A DNA stretch of 64,000 nucleotides from Actinopolyspora halophila DSM 43834. Its GTDB lineage: Bacteria > Actinomycetota > Actinomycetes > Mycobacteriales > Pseudonocardiaceae. The stretch covers positions 1,467,276 through 1,531,275 of the forward strand of contig NZ_AQUI01000002.1 of assembly GCF_000371785.1 (NCBI RefSeq), written 5' to 3'. Positions 19,583 to 27,385 of this stretch are shown here, piece after piece. A program made the translations under genes and the position numbers. Position 1 is the first letter of the stretch. Each line of letters opens with the position of its first letter. The notes below the pieces were generated by a model. That model saw nothing but the letters and a program-made list of their open reading frames with translations. It was not told the origin of the DNA and did not search any database.

Positions 19583-20091
19583 GAGAATTTCAGGTGCTGC
19601 GGAGTTTGGGATTGGCATCTTGGGCGGTTCTCCGATACGGGATCGAACATGATTGGATAGGAGTTGATGCCGTAGTAGATTACGCAGCCGATGTCCTCGC
19701 GGAAGAGCGTGATGCCGCCGACGACCGTGCGGTGCGGCTAGCAGTTTACGACTTCGAAGGGAAGGAGGGAATGCTCGACCTTTGTAGCCAGTTGGAAAAA
19801 CTGGATAGCGAAAAATCGGACCCAGAAAAAATACTAAAGGCGTGGATTTTGGCGCATCTTATTGATATCGACGAGAAAACCGATTCAGATGAGAAGCAGA
19901 ATGAAATTAACGATATTTACGGAACTTTAGGGTCTCCGAGGGAGAGGTTTTTTTGTGGGTCACACTATCTATACGCAATAAATCACTATACCGGAGAAAT
20001 GATATCGGTTCGAAAAACACATCCTTCCTGGGAGTTTAGAAAATTGATAAACGACCTATCCGAAGAGTTGTCCGTCAGGAGGGATTGTTGA
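19579..20091 (+). CDS. Cognate immunity protein of the RHS toxin (copy 1)
   Basis: 170 residues. Its ATG overlaps the toxin stop by 4 nt, the arrangement expected of a cognate immunity gene. The N-terminal part (EFQVLRSLGLASWAVLRYG, YAADVLAEER, DDRAVRLAVYDFEG) is conserved in two further copies downstream. The middle and C-terminal part (after about residue 70) is highly divergent. The pattern resembles DUF2247-type immunity proteins, from memory and without a search. No signal peptide or membrane segment, so it should act in the cytoplasm. Base composition matches the toxin tip, not the housekeeping genes. Confidence 0.75.
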   Translation: MREFQVLRSLGLASWAVLRYGIEHDWIGVDAVVDYAADVLAEERDAADDRAVRLAVYDFEGKEGMLDLCSQLEKLDSEKSDPEKILKAWILAHLIDIDEKTDSDEKQNEINDIYGTLGSPRERFFCGSHYLYAINHYTGEMISVRKTHPSWEFRKLINDLSEELSVRRDC

Positions 20092-20103
20092 AGGTGAACT
20101 CGC

Positions 20104-20595
20104 GTGGTGGGTGCGTCGGCGGTGTTGTGTAGGGGGCTCGTTGAGACTCTGGTTGGGTGTGTCTCCTCCTTGATCGAGTATTATGAGATCCGCCCCGGCA
20201 AGAAAGTTCCGGATGTCAACGACGCGTTGCGGGTTCTGCCGAACAATGATCTGGAGTGGAGGCTGCTCGAGGTGGAGGGACCTGGTGACCCGTTTCAAGG
20301 GAGGTCTGTCGGTGAACTCGGAGAGTCGGCGTTTTCCTCTCCGTCGGGTACCGGATTGTCGTGGAACGAAGTGAAGGAACTTTCCGGGGGCATGGTGCAG
20401 GCTATCAACATTTTGTTCGTCGCCTTCGACCTTTGGAAGTTTCCGGCACTTGAATCCGCACTATCGTCCGGACGATACGACGATTGCGAGTTTTTGGCCG
20501 AAGTTTTCGACAGCACTTACCTGCGTCTCGGTGTGAATCAACAGCGTGCTGACTACGACAAAATCGTGTCCAGGTTCCTGGGACTCGACCTCTGA
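20104..20595 (+). CDS. Hypothetical protein, probable immunity-type (copy 1)
   Basis: 163 residues from GTG (20104; a second GTG follows at 20107). I do not recognise the family. It is soluble, with the stretches EYYEIRPGKKVPDVNDALRV, LEWRLLEVEGPGDPF and a C-terminal half NILFVAFDLWKFPALESALSS. It lies 12 nt after the first immunity gene and moves with the immunity genes in the tandem duplication, so an immunity or accessory role is inferred. The second copy is frameshifted, and a third is reduced to a start fragment. Confidence 0.6.
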   Translation: MVGASAVLCRGLVETLVGCVSSLIEYYEIRPGKKVPDVNDALRVLPNNDLEWRLLEVEGPGDPFQGRSVGELGESAFSSPSGTGLSWNEVKELSGGMVQAINILFVAFDLWKFPALESALSSGRYDDCEFLAEVFDSTYLRLGVNQQRADYDKIVSRFLGLDL

Positions 20596-21058
20596 GGGCT
20601 TGTTCTGGAACTGAGACCGGGGATGGGTGGCGTCACTGAGGTAGCTGAGCTCGCCGATGGTGCCGGGCTAGTTCAGGTGCAGGAGGATAAGATGGCTCCC
20701 ATAGCGGCACGGACCTGTGAGGCGTAGAGGGACTGTGGCCCTGCCCTCCGAGAGGCGTTGGATGTCTCGGCGCCGGAAAAGGATCCTAAATCGGTTTCGG
20801 CAGGGGAGTTCGAGCAGGGTATCCTTCGAACACATTGACCGGCGCGATTGGCGGTACCCGTACAACTGTGGGGGACCATAAACATGGTATCGCCGTCCCC
20901 GAAAACGCCCTCATCGATGGACTCCGCATCGCCGGAACCATCGTAGCACCGGAAGCAGGGCCCTCGCTTCACGTGCGCTCCTTCTCGCCCGAAGGAGTAG
21001 TGGACTGGAACGGCCCCAGAAACACGCGACCAGTACACCTTCGGGAAGTAGGAAAACA
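20596..21058 (+). other. Spacer with displaced coding remnant (copy 1)
   Basis: No intact gene. The last 228 nt (20835-21062) form an open frame that ends in KQ with its TGA overlapping the GTG of the next immunity gene, exactly as the RHS toxin overlaps its immunity gene. It contains HGIAVPENALIDGLRIAG and SPEGVVDWNGPRNTRPVHL. I read it as the left-over C-terminal tip of a former toxin, not a complete gene. The upstream half is degenerate and differs from copy 2 by small indels, as expected for non-coding or decaying sequence. Confidence 0.5.
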
Positions 21059-21475
21059 GTGAGCTGGCTCGACCTCGTCGACAACACGACGGAACTCGAA
21101 AAGCTGTACGCGGGATATGTTCCCAGTATTTCAGGAGTACATCTGGTAGGGGTGAACCTGTACCACAATAACTCTTTTTCCGTCTTCGGTTTCTCCTTGC
21201 CCGACTTCCCTCCTGATCCTCCGGAAAAATGGAAGAGCAGCGAAGTCAATGTTGTTCAACTGAACATGAAGTTATCGGGTGTTTTTGGCTTTTCCATGAG
21301 GGGATGGGAGGACTCCGGATTCGCTGATCTCCAAATAGCGAGACTGGACGAGGGAGTTCGTGTCACGGTCGAGTCAGAGTCCATCGAGTTGGATGTGACG
21401 GCGAACAGGGCCAGGATAAATTCGTTCGCCGGTTACATTGTAAACCCCGAAAGAGAAAAATACAGAAACTGTTGA
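21059..21475 (+). CDS. Imm50 family immunity protein (a, copy 1)
   Basis: 138 residues from a GTG. The opening SWLDLVDNTTELEKLYAGYVPSISGVHLVGV and LPDFPPDPPEKW match what I know of Imm50 (polymorphic toxin immunity). The remainder alternates short strands (VVQLNMKLSGV, FSMRGWEDSG, VTVESESIELDV). It is cytoplasmic. The second copy at 23429 encodes an identical protein, so the duplication is recent. Its cognate toxin is not in the window apart from the remnant overlapping its start. Confidence 0.8.
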   Translation: MSWLDLVDNTTELEKLYAGYVPSISGVHLVGVNLYHNNSFSVFGFSLPDFPPDPPEKWKSSEVNVVQLNMKLSGVFGFSMRGWEDSGFADLQIARLDEGVRVTVESESIELDVTANRARINSFAGYIVNPEREKYRNC

Positions 21476-21502
21476 ACAACGGGTTTCGAAGGGTGGAAAA
21501 CA

Positions 21503-21925
21503 GTGAGCTGGGTTGACCTCGTCGACAGTACAGAAGGGGTCCGGGCCATATACGGTTACCATGCTCCCCGGTTGGGAGGAGCGTGGGTCGACGAGATTTA
21601 CCTCAAATACGGAAGAAACAGTGTCGATCTCAGATTCGACATAACGGATCTGCCCGCCACGATGCCGAAAAAGTGGGCACAACGGGGAGCTGACACCGTC
21701 CACCTTCATATCACTTTCTCCGATGTCGAGAGTCTCGTTATCCGAGGGCAGAGCAGCAGAAAAGTTATCGATCTCGGAATAGACCCTCTGGAGGGAAGCA
21801 TCCTGGTCACGGCACGATCGGATCATTTCGAGCTGGACATGAGGGCGGAAAGAGCGCTGCTGCAGCGGATAACGGCTCACCGGGGTGGACCTTTCAATCG
21901 TAAAAAACCATTGAGGAACAGATGA
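21503..21925 (+). CDS. Imm50 family immunity protein (b, copy 1)
   Basis: 140 residues from a GTG with GGGTGG upstream. The first residues SWVDLVDSTEGVRAIYGYHAP, and LPATMPKKW, align with the preceding Imm50 protein, so the two are diverged paralogues. The C-terminus is basic (FNRKKPLRNR). The gene lies 27 nt after its paralogue and its stop overlaps the next immunity gene by 4 nt. Copy 2 at 23873 differs by one residue in the stretch near EGSILV (Ser versus Arg). Confidence 0.78.
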   Translation: MSWVDLVDSTEGVRAIYGYHAPRLGGAWVDEIYLKYGRNSVDLRFDITDLPATMPKKWAQRGADTVHLHITFSDVESLVIRGQSSRKVIDLGIDPLEGSILVTARSDHFELDMRAERALLQRITAHRGGPFNRKKPLRNR

Positions 21926-22461
21926 AGGAATTTCAAGTACTGCGAAGTTTGGGGTTGGCATCCTGGGCGGCGCTCCGATATGGGTTGGAGGAGAATTGGG
22001 TATCGTTTGAGGATGTATCGACTTACGCAGCCGATGTTCTCGCGGAAGAGCGAGAGGATGCCGACGATCGCGCAGTGCGGTTGGCGGTGTATGACTTCGA
22101 AGGAAAGGAGGAATCCCTCGACCTCTGTAGTCAATTGGAAAAAATGAAAAATGAGAACGAATGTCCAGGAAAAATACTTAAAAAATGGATCTTAGCAAAA
22201 CTTATTGCTATCGATAGAAATTGGGGTGATCCAGAAGAAAAAGCATCTGAGCTCGACGTAAATTACGCGATGCTGGGGTATCAAGAGGAGATGCTTTTGG
22301 ATCATCAAGAGAGGGTGAACTTCCACAGTTCATGCAATACCTACGGAACTGGTCACTACAACGAAGTGATTTTGTCCGTTGATATGGCTTCACCTCTCGA
22401 TGAAGCCAGAAGGTTGATAAACGAGTTGTCCGAAGAGTTGTCCGTCAGGAGGGATTGTTGA
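21922..22461 (+). CDS. DUF2247-like immunity protein (copy 2)
   Basis: 179 residues. It has the same conserved N-terminus as copies 1 and 3 (EFQVLRSLGLASWAALRYG, VLAEEREDADDRAVRLAVYDFEG). Residues about 70-165 are replaced by unrelated-looking sequence (KMKNENECPGKILKKWILAKL, YQEEMLLDHQERV), and the last residues (INELSEELSVRRDC) match copy 1. Such mosaicism suggests recombination that swaps the specificity part. Starts within the stop of the preceding Imm50 gene. Confidence 0.72.
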   Translation: MKEFQVLRSLGLASWAALRYGLEENWVSFEDVSTYAADVLAEEREDADDRAVRLAVYDFEGKEESLDLCSQLEKMKNENECPGKILKKWILAKLIAIDRNWGDPEEKASELDVNYAMLGYQEEMLLDHQERVNFHSSCNTYGTGHYNEVILSVDMASPLDEARRLINELSEELSVRRDC

Positions 22462-22473
22462 AGATGAAGTCGA

Positions 22474-22966
22474 GTGGTGGGTGCGTCGGCGGTGTTGTGT
22501 AGGGGGCTCGTTGAGACTCTGGTCGGGTGTGTGTCGTCCTTGATTGAGTATTATGAGATCCGCCCCGGCAAGAAAGTTCCGGATGTCAACGACGCGTTGC
22601 GGGTTCTGCCGAACAATGATCTGGAGTGGAGGCTGCTCGAGGTGGAGGGACCTGGTGACCCGTTTCAGGGGAGGTCTGTCGGTGAACTCGGAGAGTCGGC
22701 GTTTTCCTCTCCGTCGGGTACCGGATTGTCGTGGAACGAAGTGAAGGAACTTTCCGGGGGGCATGGTGCAGGCTATCAACATCTTATTCGTCGCCTTCGA
22801 CCTTTGGAAGTTTCCGGCACTTGAATCCGCACTATCGTCCGGACGATACGACGATTGCGAGTTTTTGGTCGAAGTTTTCGACAGCACTTACCTGTGTCTC
22901 GGTGCGAATCAACAGCGTGCCGACTACGACAAAATCGTGTCCGGGTTCCTGGGACTCGACCTCTGA
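22474..22966 (+). pseudogene. Frameshifted copy 2 of the hypothetical immunity-type gene
   Basis: It matches the gene at 20104 almost base for base. It carries six G (22756-22761) where copy 1 has five (20386-20390), so the frame shifts and the protein stops at 22824. The downstream part stays readable in another frame (MVQAINILFVAFDLWKF from 22763 to 22966). Either a pseudogene or a slippage-prone G run; a sequencing error in the homopolymer cannot be excluded. Confidence 0.75.
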
Positions 22967-23428
22967 GAGCTTGTTCTGGAACTGAGACCGGGGGGTGGGG
23001 TGGCGTCACTGAGGTAGCTGAGCTCGCCGATGGTGCCGGGCTAGCTCAGGTGCAGGAGGATAAGATGGCTCCATAGCGGCACGGACCTGTGAGGCGTAGA
23101 GGGACTGTGGCCCTGTCCTCCGAGAGGCGTTGGGTGTCTCGGCGCGGGAAAGGACCCTGAATCAGTCTTGCAGGGGAGTCCGAGCAGGGTATCCTTCGAA
23201 CACATTGACCGGCGCGATTGGCGGTACCCGTACAACTGTGGGGGACCATAAACATGGTATCGCCGTCCCCGAAAACGCCCTCATCGATGGACTCCGCATC
23301 GCCGGAACCATCGTAGCACCGGAAGCAGGGCCCTCGCTTCACGTGCGCTCCTTCTCGCCCGAAGGAGTAGTGGACTGGAACGGCCCCAGAAACACGCGAC
23401 CAGTACACCTTCGGGAAGTAGGAAAACA
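22967..23428 (+). other. Spacer with displaced coding remnant (copy 2)
   Basis: Second copy of the spacer at 20596-21058. The remnant frame reaches 23432 and again overlaps the next Imm50 GTG; it is unchanged from the ATTGACCGGCG region (about 23202) onward. In this copy the frame is open further upstream to a TTG at 23130, but the upstream part is not conserved with copy 1, which argues against a real longer gene. Confidence 0.5.
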
Positions 23429-23845
23429 GTGAGCTGGCTCGACCTCGTCGACAACACGACGGAACTCGAAAAGCTGTACGCGGGATATGTTCCCAGTATT
23501 TCAGGAGTACATCTGGTAGGGGTGAACCTGTACCACAATAACTCTTTTTCCGTCTTCGGTTTCTCCTTGCCCGACTTCCCTCCTGATCCTCCGGAAAAAT
23601 GGAAGAGCAGCGAAGTCAATGTTGTTCAACTGAACATGAAGTTATCGGGTGTTTTTGGCTTTTCCATGAGGGGATGGGAGGACTCCGGATTCGCTGATCT
23701 CCAAATAGCGAGACTGGACGAGGGAGTTCGTGTCACGGTCGAGTCAGAGTCCATCGAGTTGGATGTGACGGCGAACAGGGCCAGGATAAATTCGTTCGCC
23801 GGTTACATTGTAAACCCCGAAAGAGAAAAATACAGAAACTGTTGA
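23429..23845 (+). CDS. Imm50 family immunity protein (a, copy 2)
   Basis: 138 residues, identical in protein sequence to the product at 21059. It retains the GTG start overlapping the remnant frame and the same downstream Imm50b neighbour. Exact identity across 417 nt implies a very recent duplication or gene conversion. Confidence 0.8.
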   Translation: MSWLDLVDNTTELEKLYAGYVPSISGVHLVGVNLYHNNSFSVFGFSLPDFPPDPPEKWKSSEVNVVQLNMKLSGVFGFSMRGWEDSGFADLQIARLDEGVRVTVESESIELDVTANRARINSFAGYIVNPEREKYRNC

Positions 23846-23872
23846 ACAACGGGTTTCGAAGGGTGGAAAACA

Positions 23873-24295
23873 GTGAGCTGGGTTGACCTCGTCGACAGTA
23901 CAGAAGGGGTCCGGGCCATATACGGTTACCATGCTCCCCGGTTGGGAGGAGCGTGGGTCGACGAGATTTACCTCAAATACGGAAGAAACAGTGTCGATCT
24001 CAGATTCGACATAACGGATCTGCCCGCCACGATGCCGAAAAAGTGGGCACAACGGGGAGCTGACACCGTCCACCTTCATATCACTTTCTCCGATGTCGAG
24101 AGTCTCGTTATCCGAGGGCAGAGCAGCAGAAAAGTTATCGATCTCGGAATTGATCCTCTGGAGGGAAGAATCCTGGTCACGGCACGATCGGATCATTTCG
24201 AGCTGGACATGAGGGCGGAAAGAGCGCTGCTGCAGCGGATAACGGCTCACCGGGGTGGACCTTTCAATCGTAAAAAACCATTGAGGAACAGATGA
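23873..24295 (+). CDS. Imm50 family immunity protein (b, copy 2)
   Basis: 140 residues, the same as the protein at 21503 except Arg for Ser in LEGRILV. The stop again overlaps the following immunity gene by 4 nt. Confidence 0.78.
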   Translation: MSWVDLVDSTEGVRAIYGYHAPRLGGAWVDEIYLKYGRNSVDLRFDITDLPATMPKKWAQRGADTVHLHITFSDVESLVIRGQSSRKVIDLGIDPLEGRILVTARSDHFELDMRAERALLQRITAHRGGPFNRKKPLRNR

Positions 24296-24804
24296 AGGAA
24301 TTTCAAGTACTGCGAAGTTTGGGGTTGGCATCCTGGGCGGCGCTCCGATATGGGTTGGAGGAGAATTGGGTATCGTTTGAGGATGTATCGACTTACGCAG
24401 CCGATGTTCTCGCGGAAGAGCGGGAGGATGCCGATGATCGCGCAGTGCGGTTGGCGGTTTACGACTTTGAAGGGAAGGAGGAAGCCCTCGACCTCTGTAG
24501 TCAGCTGGGAAAACTGAACAACGAGGATACAGATCCGGAAAAAATACTGAAGACGTGGATCCTGGTAAGGCTCACCGCTATCGAGGAAAATTGGGAGGAC
24601 TCGGAAGAGAAAATAGATAAAATTGGTGAAGCTTACGCGAGTTTGGAATACCCGGAAGAGATGTGCTTTTGCAGTAGGTACGGTACATACAAAACTGACA
24701 ATACCGGACAGATTCTATCTGTTCGTATGGGGCCTCCCCTCTATGAATCCAGAAGGTTGATAAACGAGTTGTCCGAGGAGTTGGCCGCGGTAAGGAATCA
24801 GTGA
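24292..24804 (+). CDS. DUF2247-like immunity protein (copy 3)
   Basis: 170 residues. The first ~64 residues are identical to copy 2. The middle differs (LGKLNNEDTDPEKILKTWILV, ASLEYPEEMCFCSRYGTYK) and is closer in layout to copy 1. The end is ELSEELAAVRNQ in place of SVRRDC. It closes the array; beyond it the repeat breaks off. Confidence 0.72.
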   Translation: MKEFQVLRSLGLASWAALRYGLEENWVSFEDVSTYAADVLAEEREDADDRAVRLAVYDFEGKEEALDLCSQLGKLNNEDTDPEKILKTWILVRLTAIEENWEDSEEKIDKIGEAYASLEYPEEMCFCSRYGTYKTDNTGQILSVRMGPPLYESRRLINELSEELAAVRNQ

Positions 24805-25292
24805 CGACGCCTCCGAGTGGTGGGTGCGTCAGCGGTGTTGCGCAGGAGTCCGTAGACATCTGAGGCCCGCAACGGCGTGGGCAGCGAGGCACCCGAAGAC
24901 GGACTGTCGTCCTCGGCCCCGGCTGCAGGCGGCGCGGAACGGCCGCAGCACCGGATCCGTGCCGGAACACCGTCAGCCCACGAGACTCCTCGCCGACTCC
25001 TCGTGTCCCTGGTCGGCCCGCAGCGACCGGGACCCCAGCGACGGACAGACCCGCGGAGCGAGCCGGCTCGCGGAGCACGTCGAGCGCGGCAGCACGGCTG
25101 ACGGGCCGAGCAGGAGTGAGGGGCCCCGAAGCAGCAGTGCCGCACCGCCGTGCCTGGTTGTCGTGGCCCGGCGGCGGAGGAGTGCGGTCGTCCCGTCCGG
25201 GCAGAGCTCCCCACGCGTTCCGCGTTCCGCATGTCGAATGGTTATCCTCGTTCGGGTATGGGTCGCAGACCGTGGCCACCGAGAGGAGCGAT
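24805..25292 (+). other. Array end: truncated third repeat start, then no recognisable gene
   Basis: Right after copy 3, nucleotides 24811-24849 repeat the start of the hypothetical gene (GTGGTGGGTGCGTC, GCGGTGTTG) and then diverge to an early stop. This is a remnant of a third unit. The remaining ~440 nt before rsfS is GC-rich and has no frame with coding character on either strand. It marks the return from the AT-rich island to the core. Confidence 0.5.
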
Positions 25293-25718
25293 GTGGCAGC
25301 CAGTGAAGACGCCCGTGAATTGGCGTTGGTAGCCGCGCGGGCGGCGTCGGACAAGAAGGCCGAGGATCTCCTTCTGCTCGACGTGTCCGACCGGCTCATC
25401 ATCACCGATTGTTTCGTGATCGCTTCCGCTTCCAGCGAGCGGCAGGTGGACGCGATCGTCGAGGCGATCGAGGAGAAGATGCGCGCGGCGGGGACCAAGC
25501 CCGTCCGCAGGGAAGGAACCAGGGAGGGCCGCTGGGTACTGCTCGACTTCGTCGACGTGATCGTGCACGTCCAGCACTCCGAGGAGCGCGCCTTCTACGA
25601 GCTGGAGCGGTTGTGGAAGGACTGCCCGGTCATCGAGTTCGCGGAGGACGTGGGTGCGGACGGTTCCACGCCGCACCGGGACGAAGCGGACCGGGACGAA
25701 GAGGGCGGGCAGGCGTGA
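25293..25718 (+). CDS. rsfS: Ribosomal silencing factor RsfS
   Basis: 141 residues from a GTG with GAGAGG upstream; a GTG seven codons earlier (25272) is possible. The DUF143 body is clear: KKAEDLLLLDVSDRLIITDCFVIASASSERQVDAI and GRWVLLDFVDVIVHVQHSEERAFYELERLW. RsfS binds L14 on the 50S subunit and blocks subunit joining in starvation. Downstream genes follow with 4-nt overlaps. Confidence 0.95.
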   Translation: MAASEDARELALVAARAASDKKAEDLLLLDVSDRLIITDCFVIASASSERQVDAIVEAIEEKMRAAGTKPVRREGTREGRWVLLDFVDVIVHVQHSEERAFYELERLWKDCPVIEFAEDVGADGSTPHRDEADRDEEGGQA

Positions 25719-26329
25719 CCCTGCAGCGACTGGTGCTCTGGCGGCACGGTGAGACGGAGTACAACGTGACCGGCCGCATCCAGGGGCACCTGGACAGCGA
25801 ACTCACCGAAGCGGGGTTGGAGCAGGCCAAGAGGGCCGCCCCGGTGATCGCCGAGTTCACCCCCGAGGTGGTGGTGAGTTCCGATCTGCGTCGTGCTGCC
25901 GCGACCGCCGCCGCCTACGCCGAGGTGAGCGGTCGGGAAGTGCGGCTGGACAAGCGGTTGCGGGAGACCCACGTCGGTCAGTGGCAGGGACTCAGCGGGG
26001 CCGAGGTGGAGAACGGCTGGCCCGGCTGGATGGGAACCTGGCGTGCCCAGCCGACCTGGGCTCCCCCGGACGGCGAGTCCAGGGTCGAGGTCGCCGAGCG
26101 CGCGCACGAGGTGGTGCGGGAACTCGACGAGGCCTGCGGAGGAACCGTCTTGATGTGCGCGCACGGCGGGCTGATAACGGCGCTGACCGCTCGGCTGCTG
26201 GAGTGGCCGACCGACATGTGGCCGAGCCTGGGCGGCGTGGGCAACTGCAGGTGGGCGGTGCTGACGCACAACGCCGTTGGACGCCGGGGCTGGCGACTGC
26301 TGACCTACAACGGCGGGTTGCCCGAATGA
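25715..26329 (+). CDS. Histidine phosphatase family protein (phosphoglycerate mutase-like)
   Basis: 204 residues from a GTG overlapping the rsfS stop. The RHG motif (LWRHGETEYN) opens the protein and the second catalytic histidine is in MCAHGGLITAL. SDLRRAAATAAAYAEV and ETHVGQWQGLSG complete the family pattern. This gene commonly follows rsfS in actinobacteria and is often annotated as a gpm-like or glucosyl-3-phosphoglycerate phosphatase-like enzyme. The exact substrate is not known from sequence. Confidence 0.92.
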   Translation: MTLQRLVLWRHGETEYNVTGRIQGHLDSELTEAGLEQAKRAAPVIAEFTPEVVVSSDLRRAAATAAAYAEVSGREVRLDKRLRETHVGQWQGLSGAEVENGWPGWMGTWRAQPTWAPPDGESRVEVAERAHEVVRELDEACGGTVLMCAHGGLITALTARLLEWPTDMWPSLGGVGNCRWAVLTHNAVGRRGWRLLTYNGGLPE

Positions 26330-26403
26330 ACGAGCCGTCGGAACCGGTGGACGTTTCCGGGGCGGTGACCTCCGTTCTCCCCGACGGAGGCACCACCCTG
26401 TGA
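26326..26403 (+). CDS. 25-residue ORF overlapped at both ends
   Basis: The ATG overlaps the phosphatase stop (ATGA) and its TGA overlaps the GTG of the DegV gene (GTGA). The product is acidic (MNEPSEPVDVSGAVTSVLP...), with no membrane segment. The two 4-nt overlaps are a strong sign of translational coupling, so it may be a coupling ORF that carries ribosomes to degV rather than an independently functional peptide. Confidence 0.5.
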   Translation: MNEPSEPVDVSGAVTSVLPDGGTTL

Positions 26404-27287
26404 CCGTATCCGTCGTCACGGACTCCACCGCCTACCTCCCGCGCGAGCGAGTCGGCTCGTACGGGCTGCGCGTGGTTCCGCTGCACGTGCGGCTGGACGA
26501 GGTCGACTCCAGGCACGAGACGGTCTTCGGTCCGGAGGAGCTGACCGCCGTCCTCGAGTCGGGGCAGCGGGTGACGACTTCCGGGGCCACCGTGCCCGAG
26601 TTCGTCCGGGCCTACCGGGACGCGTTGAGCGCGGGCGCGAGCGGAATCCTCTCGGTTCATCTGTCCGGGGAGCTGTCCGGCACCTGTGACGCCGCTCGGG
26701 TGGCCGCGCGCGAGGTGGACCCGGACAGGATCCGGGTGCTCGACTCGCGTTCCGTGGCGATGGGACTCGGCTTCGCCGTGCTGGCCGCGGCGGCTCGCGC
26801 CGCGCGGGGCGCTCCGTTGCCGGAAGTGGCCGCCGTGGCGGAGCGGACCGCGCTGCGCGGCACCGTGCTGTTCTCGGTGCAGACGATCGAGTACCTGCGC
26901 CGGGGCGGCAGGATCGGCGCCGGGGCCGCGCTGCTGGGGACCGCGCTGGCGGTGAAGCCGCTGCTGCGGGTGCGCGCCGGGCTGATCGAGGCCACGGAGA
27001 AGGTCCGGACGACGGGACGGGCCGTGAGCAGACTGGAGGAGCTCGCGGTCGGGGCGTTGCCCGATCCGGTCGACTCGGAACCGGTCGCGCTGGCCGTGCA
27101 CCACCTGGCGGCGCCCCGGCGCGCCGAGACACTGGCCCGGTCGGTGCTCGCCCGCGTGCCCGACTGCTCGGACTGCGTGATTTCCGAGGTCGGCCCCACG
27201 GTCGGCGCGCACACGGGCCCGGGGACGGTCGGAGTCGTCGTGTTGCCGGGAGGTTGGGGCGCGCCGGATCCGGAGGCCGCCTCGTGA
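26400..27287 (+). CDS. DegV family fatty-acid-binding protein
   Basis: 295 residues from a GTG. It begins VVTDSTAYLPRE and has VTTSGATVPEFVRAY, ILSVHLSGELSGTCDAA and a middle IRVLDSRSVAMGLGF, the usual DegV fold pattern. The GRIGAGAALLGTALAVKPLL stretch is also typical. DegV proteins bind single fatty-acid chains and in some bacteria present them to a fatty-acid kinase; no kinase is nearby. It is the last gene of the rsfS run. Confidence 0.92.
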   Translation: MTVSVVTDSTAYLPRERVGSYGLRVVPLHVRLDEVDSRHETVFGPEELTAVLESGQRVTTSGATVPEFVRAYRDALSAGASGILSVHLSGELSGTCDAARVAAREVDPDRIRVLDSRSVAMGLGFAVLAAAARAARGAPLPEVAAVAERTALRGTVLFSVQTIEYLRRGGRIGAGAALLGTALAVKPLLRVRAGLIEATEKVRTTGRAVSRLEELAVGALPDPVDSEPVALAVHHLAAPRRAETLARSVLARVPDCSDCVISEVGPTVGAHTGPGTVGVVVLPGGWGAPDPEAAS

Positions 27288-27385
27288 GGTTTTCCGACTC
27301 AGGTTCTTCCACAACCCCGTGAACCGTGCACAGGACGTTGTTCGCGGTGTTCTGACATCCCCGTGAACGGGCTAGCTTCGGAAAC

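Larger units (their letters stand above)
20092..22461 (+). repeat. Tandem immunity cassette, unit 1 (about 2.37 kb)
   Basis: The order is hypothetical gene, spacer with toxin remnant, Imm50a, Imm50b, DUF2247-like gene. Corresponding starts in the second unit are all exactly 2,370 nt further right (20104/22474, 21059/23429, 21503/23873, 21922/24292). The units are near-identical except the C-terminal part of the last gene. Confidence 0.9.
22462..24804 (+). repeat. Tandem immunity cassette, unit 2
   Basis: Direct repeat of 20092-22461 in the same orientation, with the hypothetical gene frameshifted and the last gene carrying a different tail. The two units plus copy 1 of the DUF2247-like gene give 3 + 1.5 + 4 immunity reading frames behind one toxin gene. 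Confidence 0.9.

Noticed and set aside
23130-23432. 100-codon frame as a separate gene
   Set aside because: The first part is not conserved between the two units; I treat it as a remnant.
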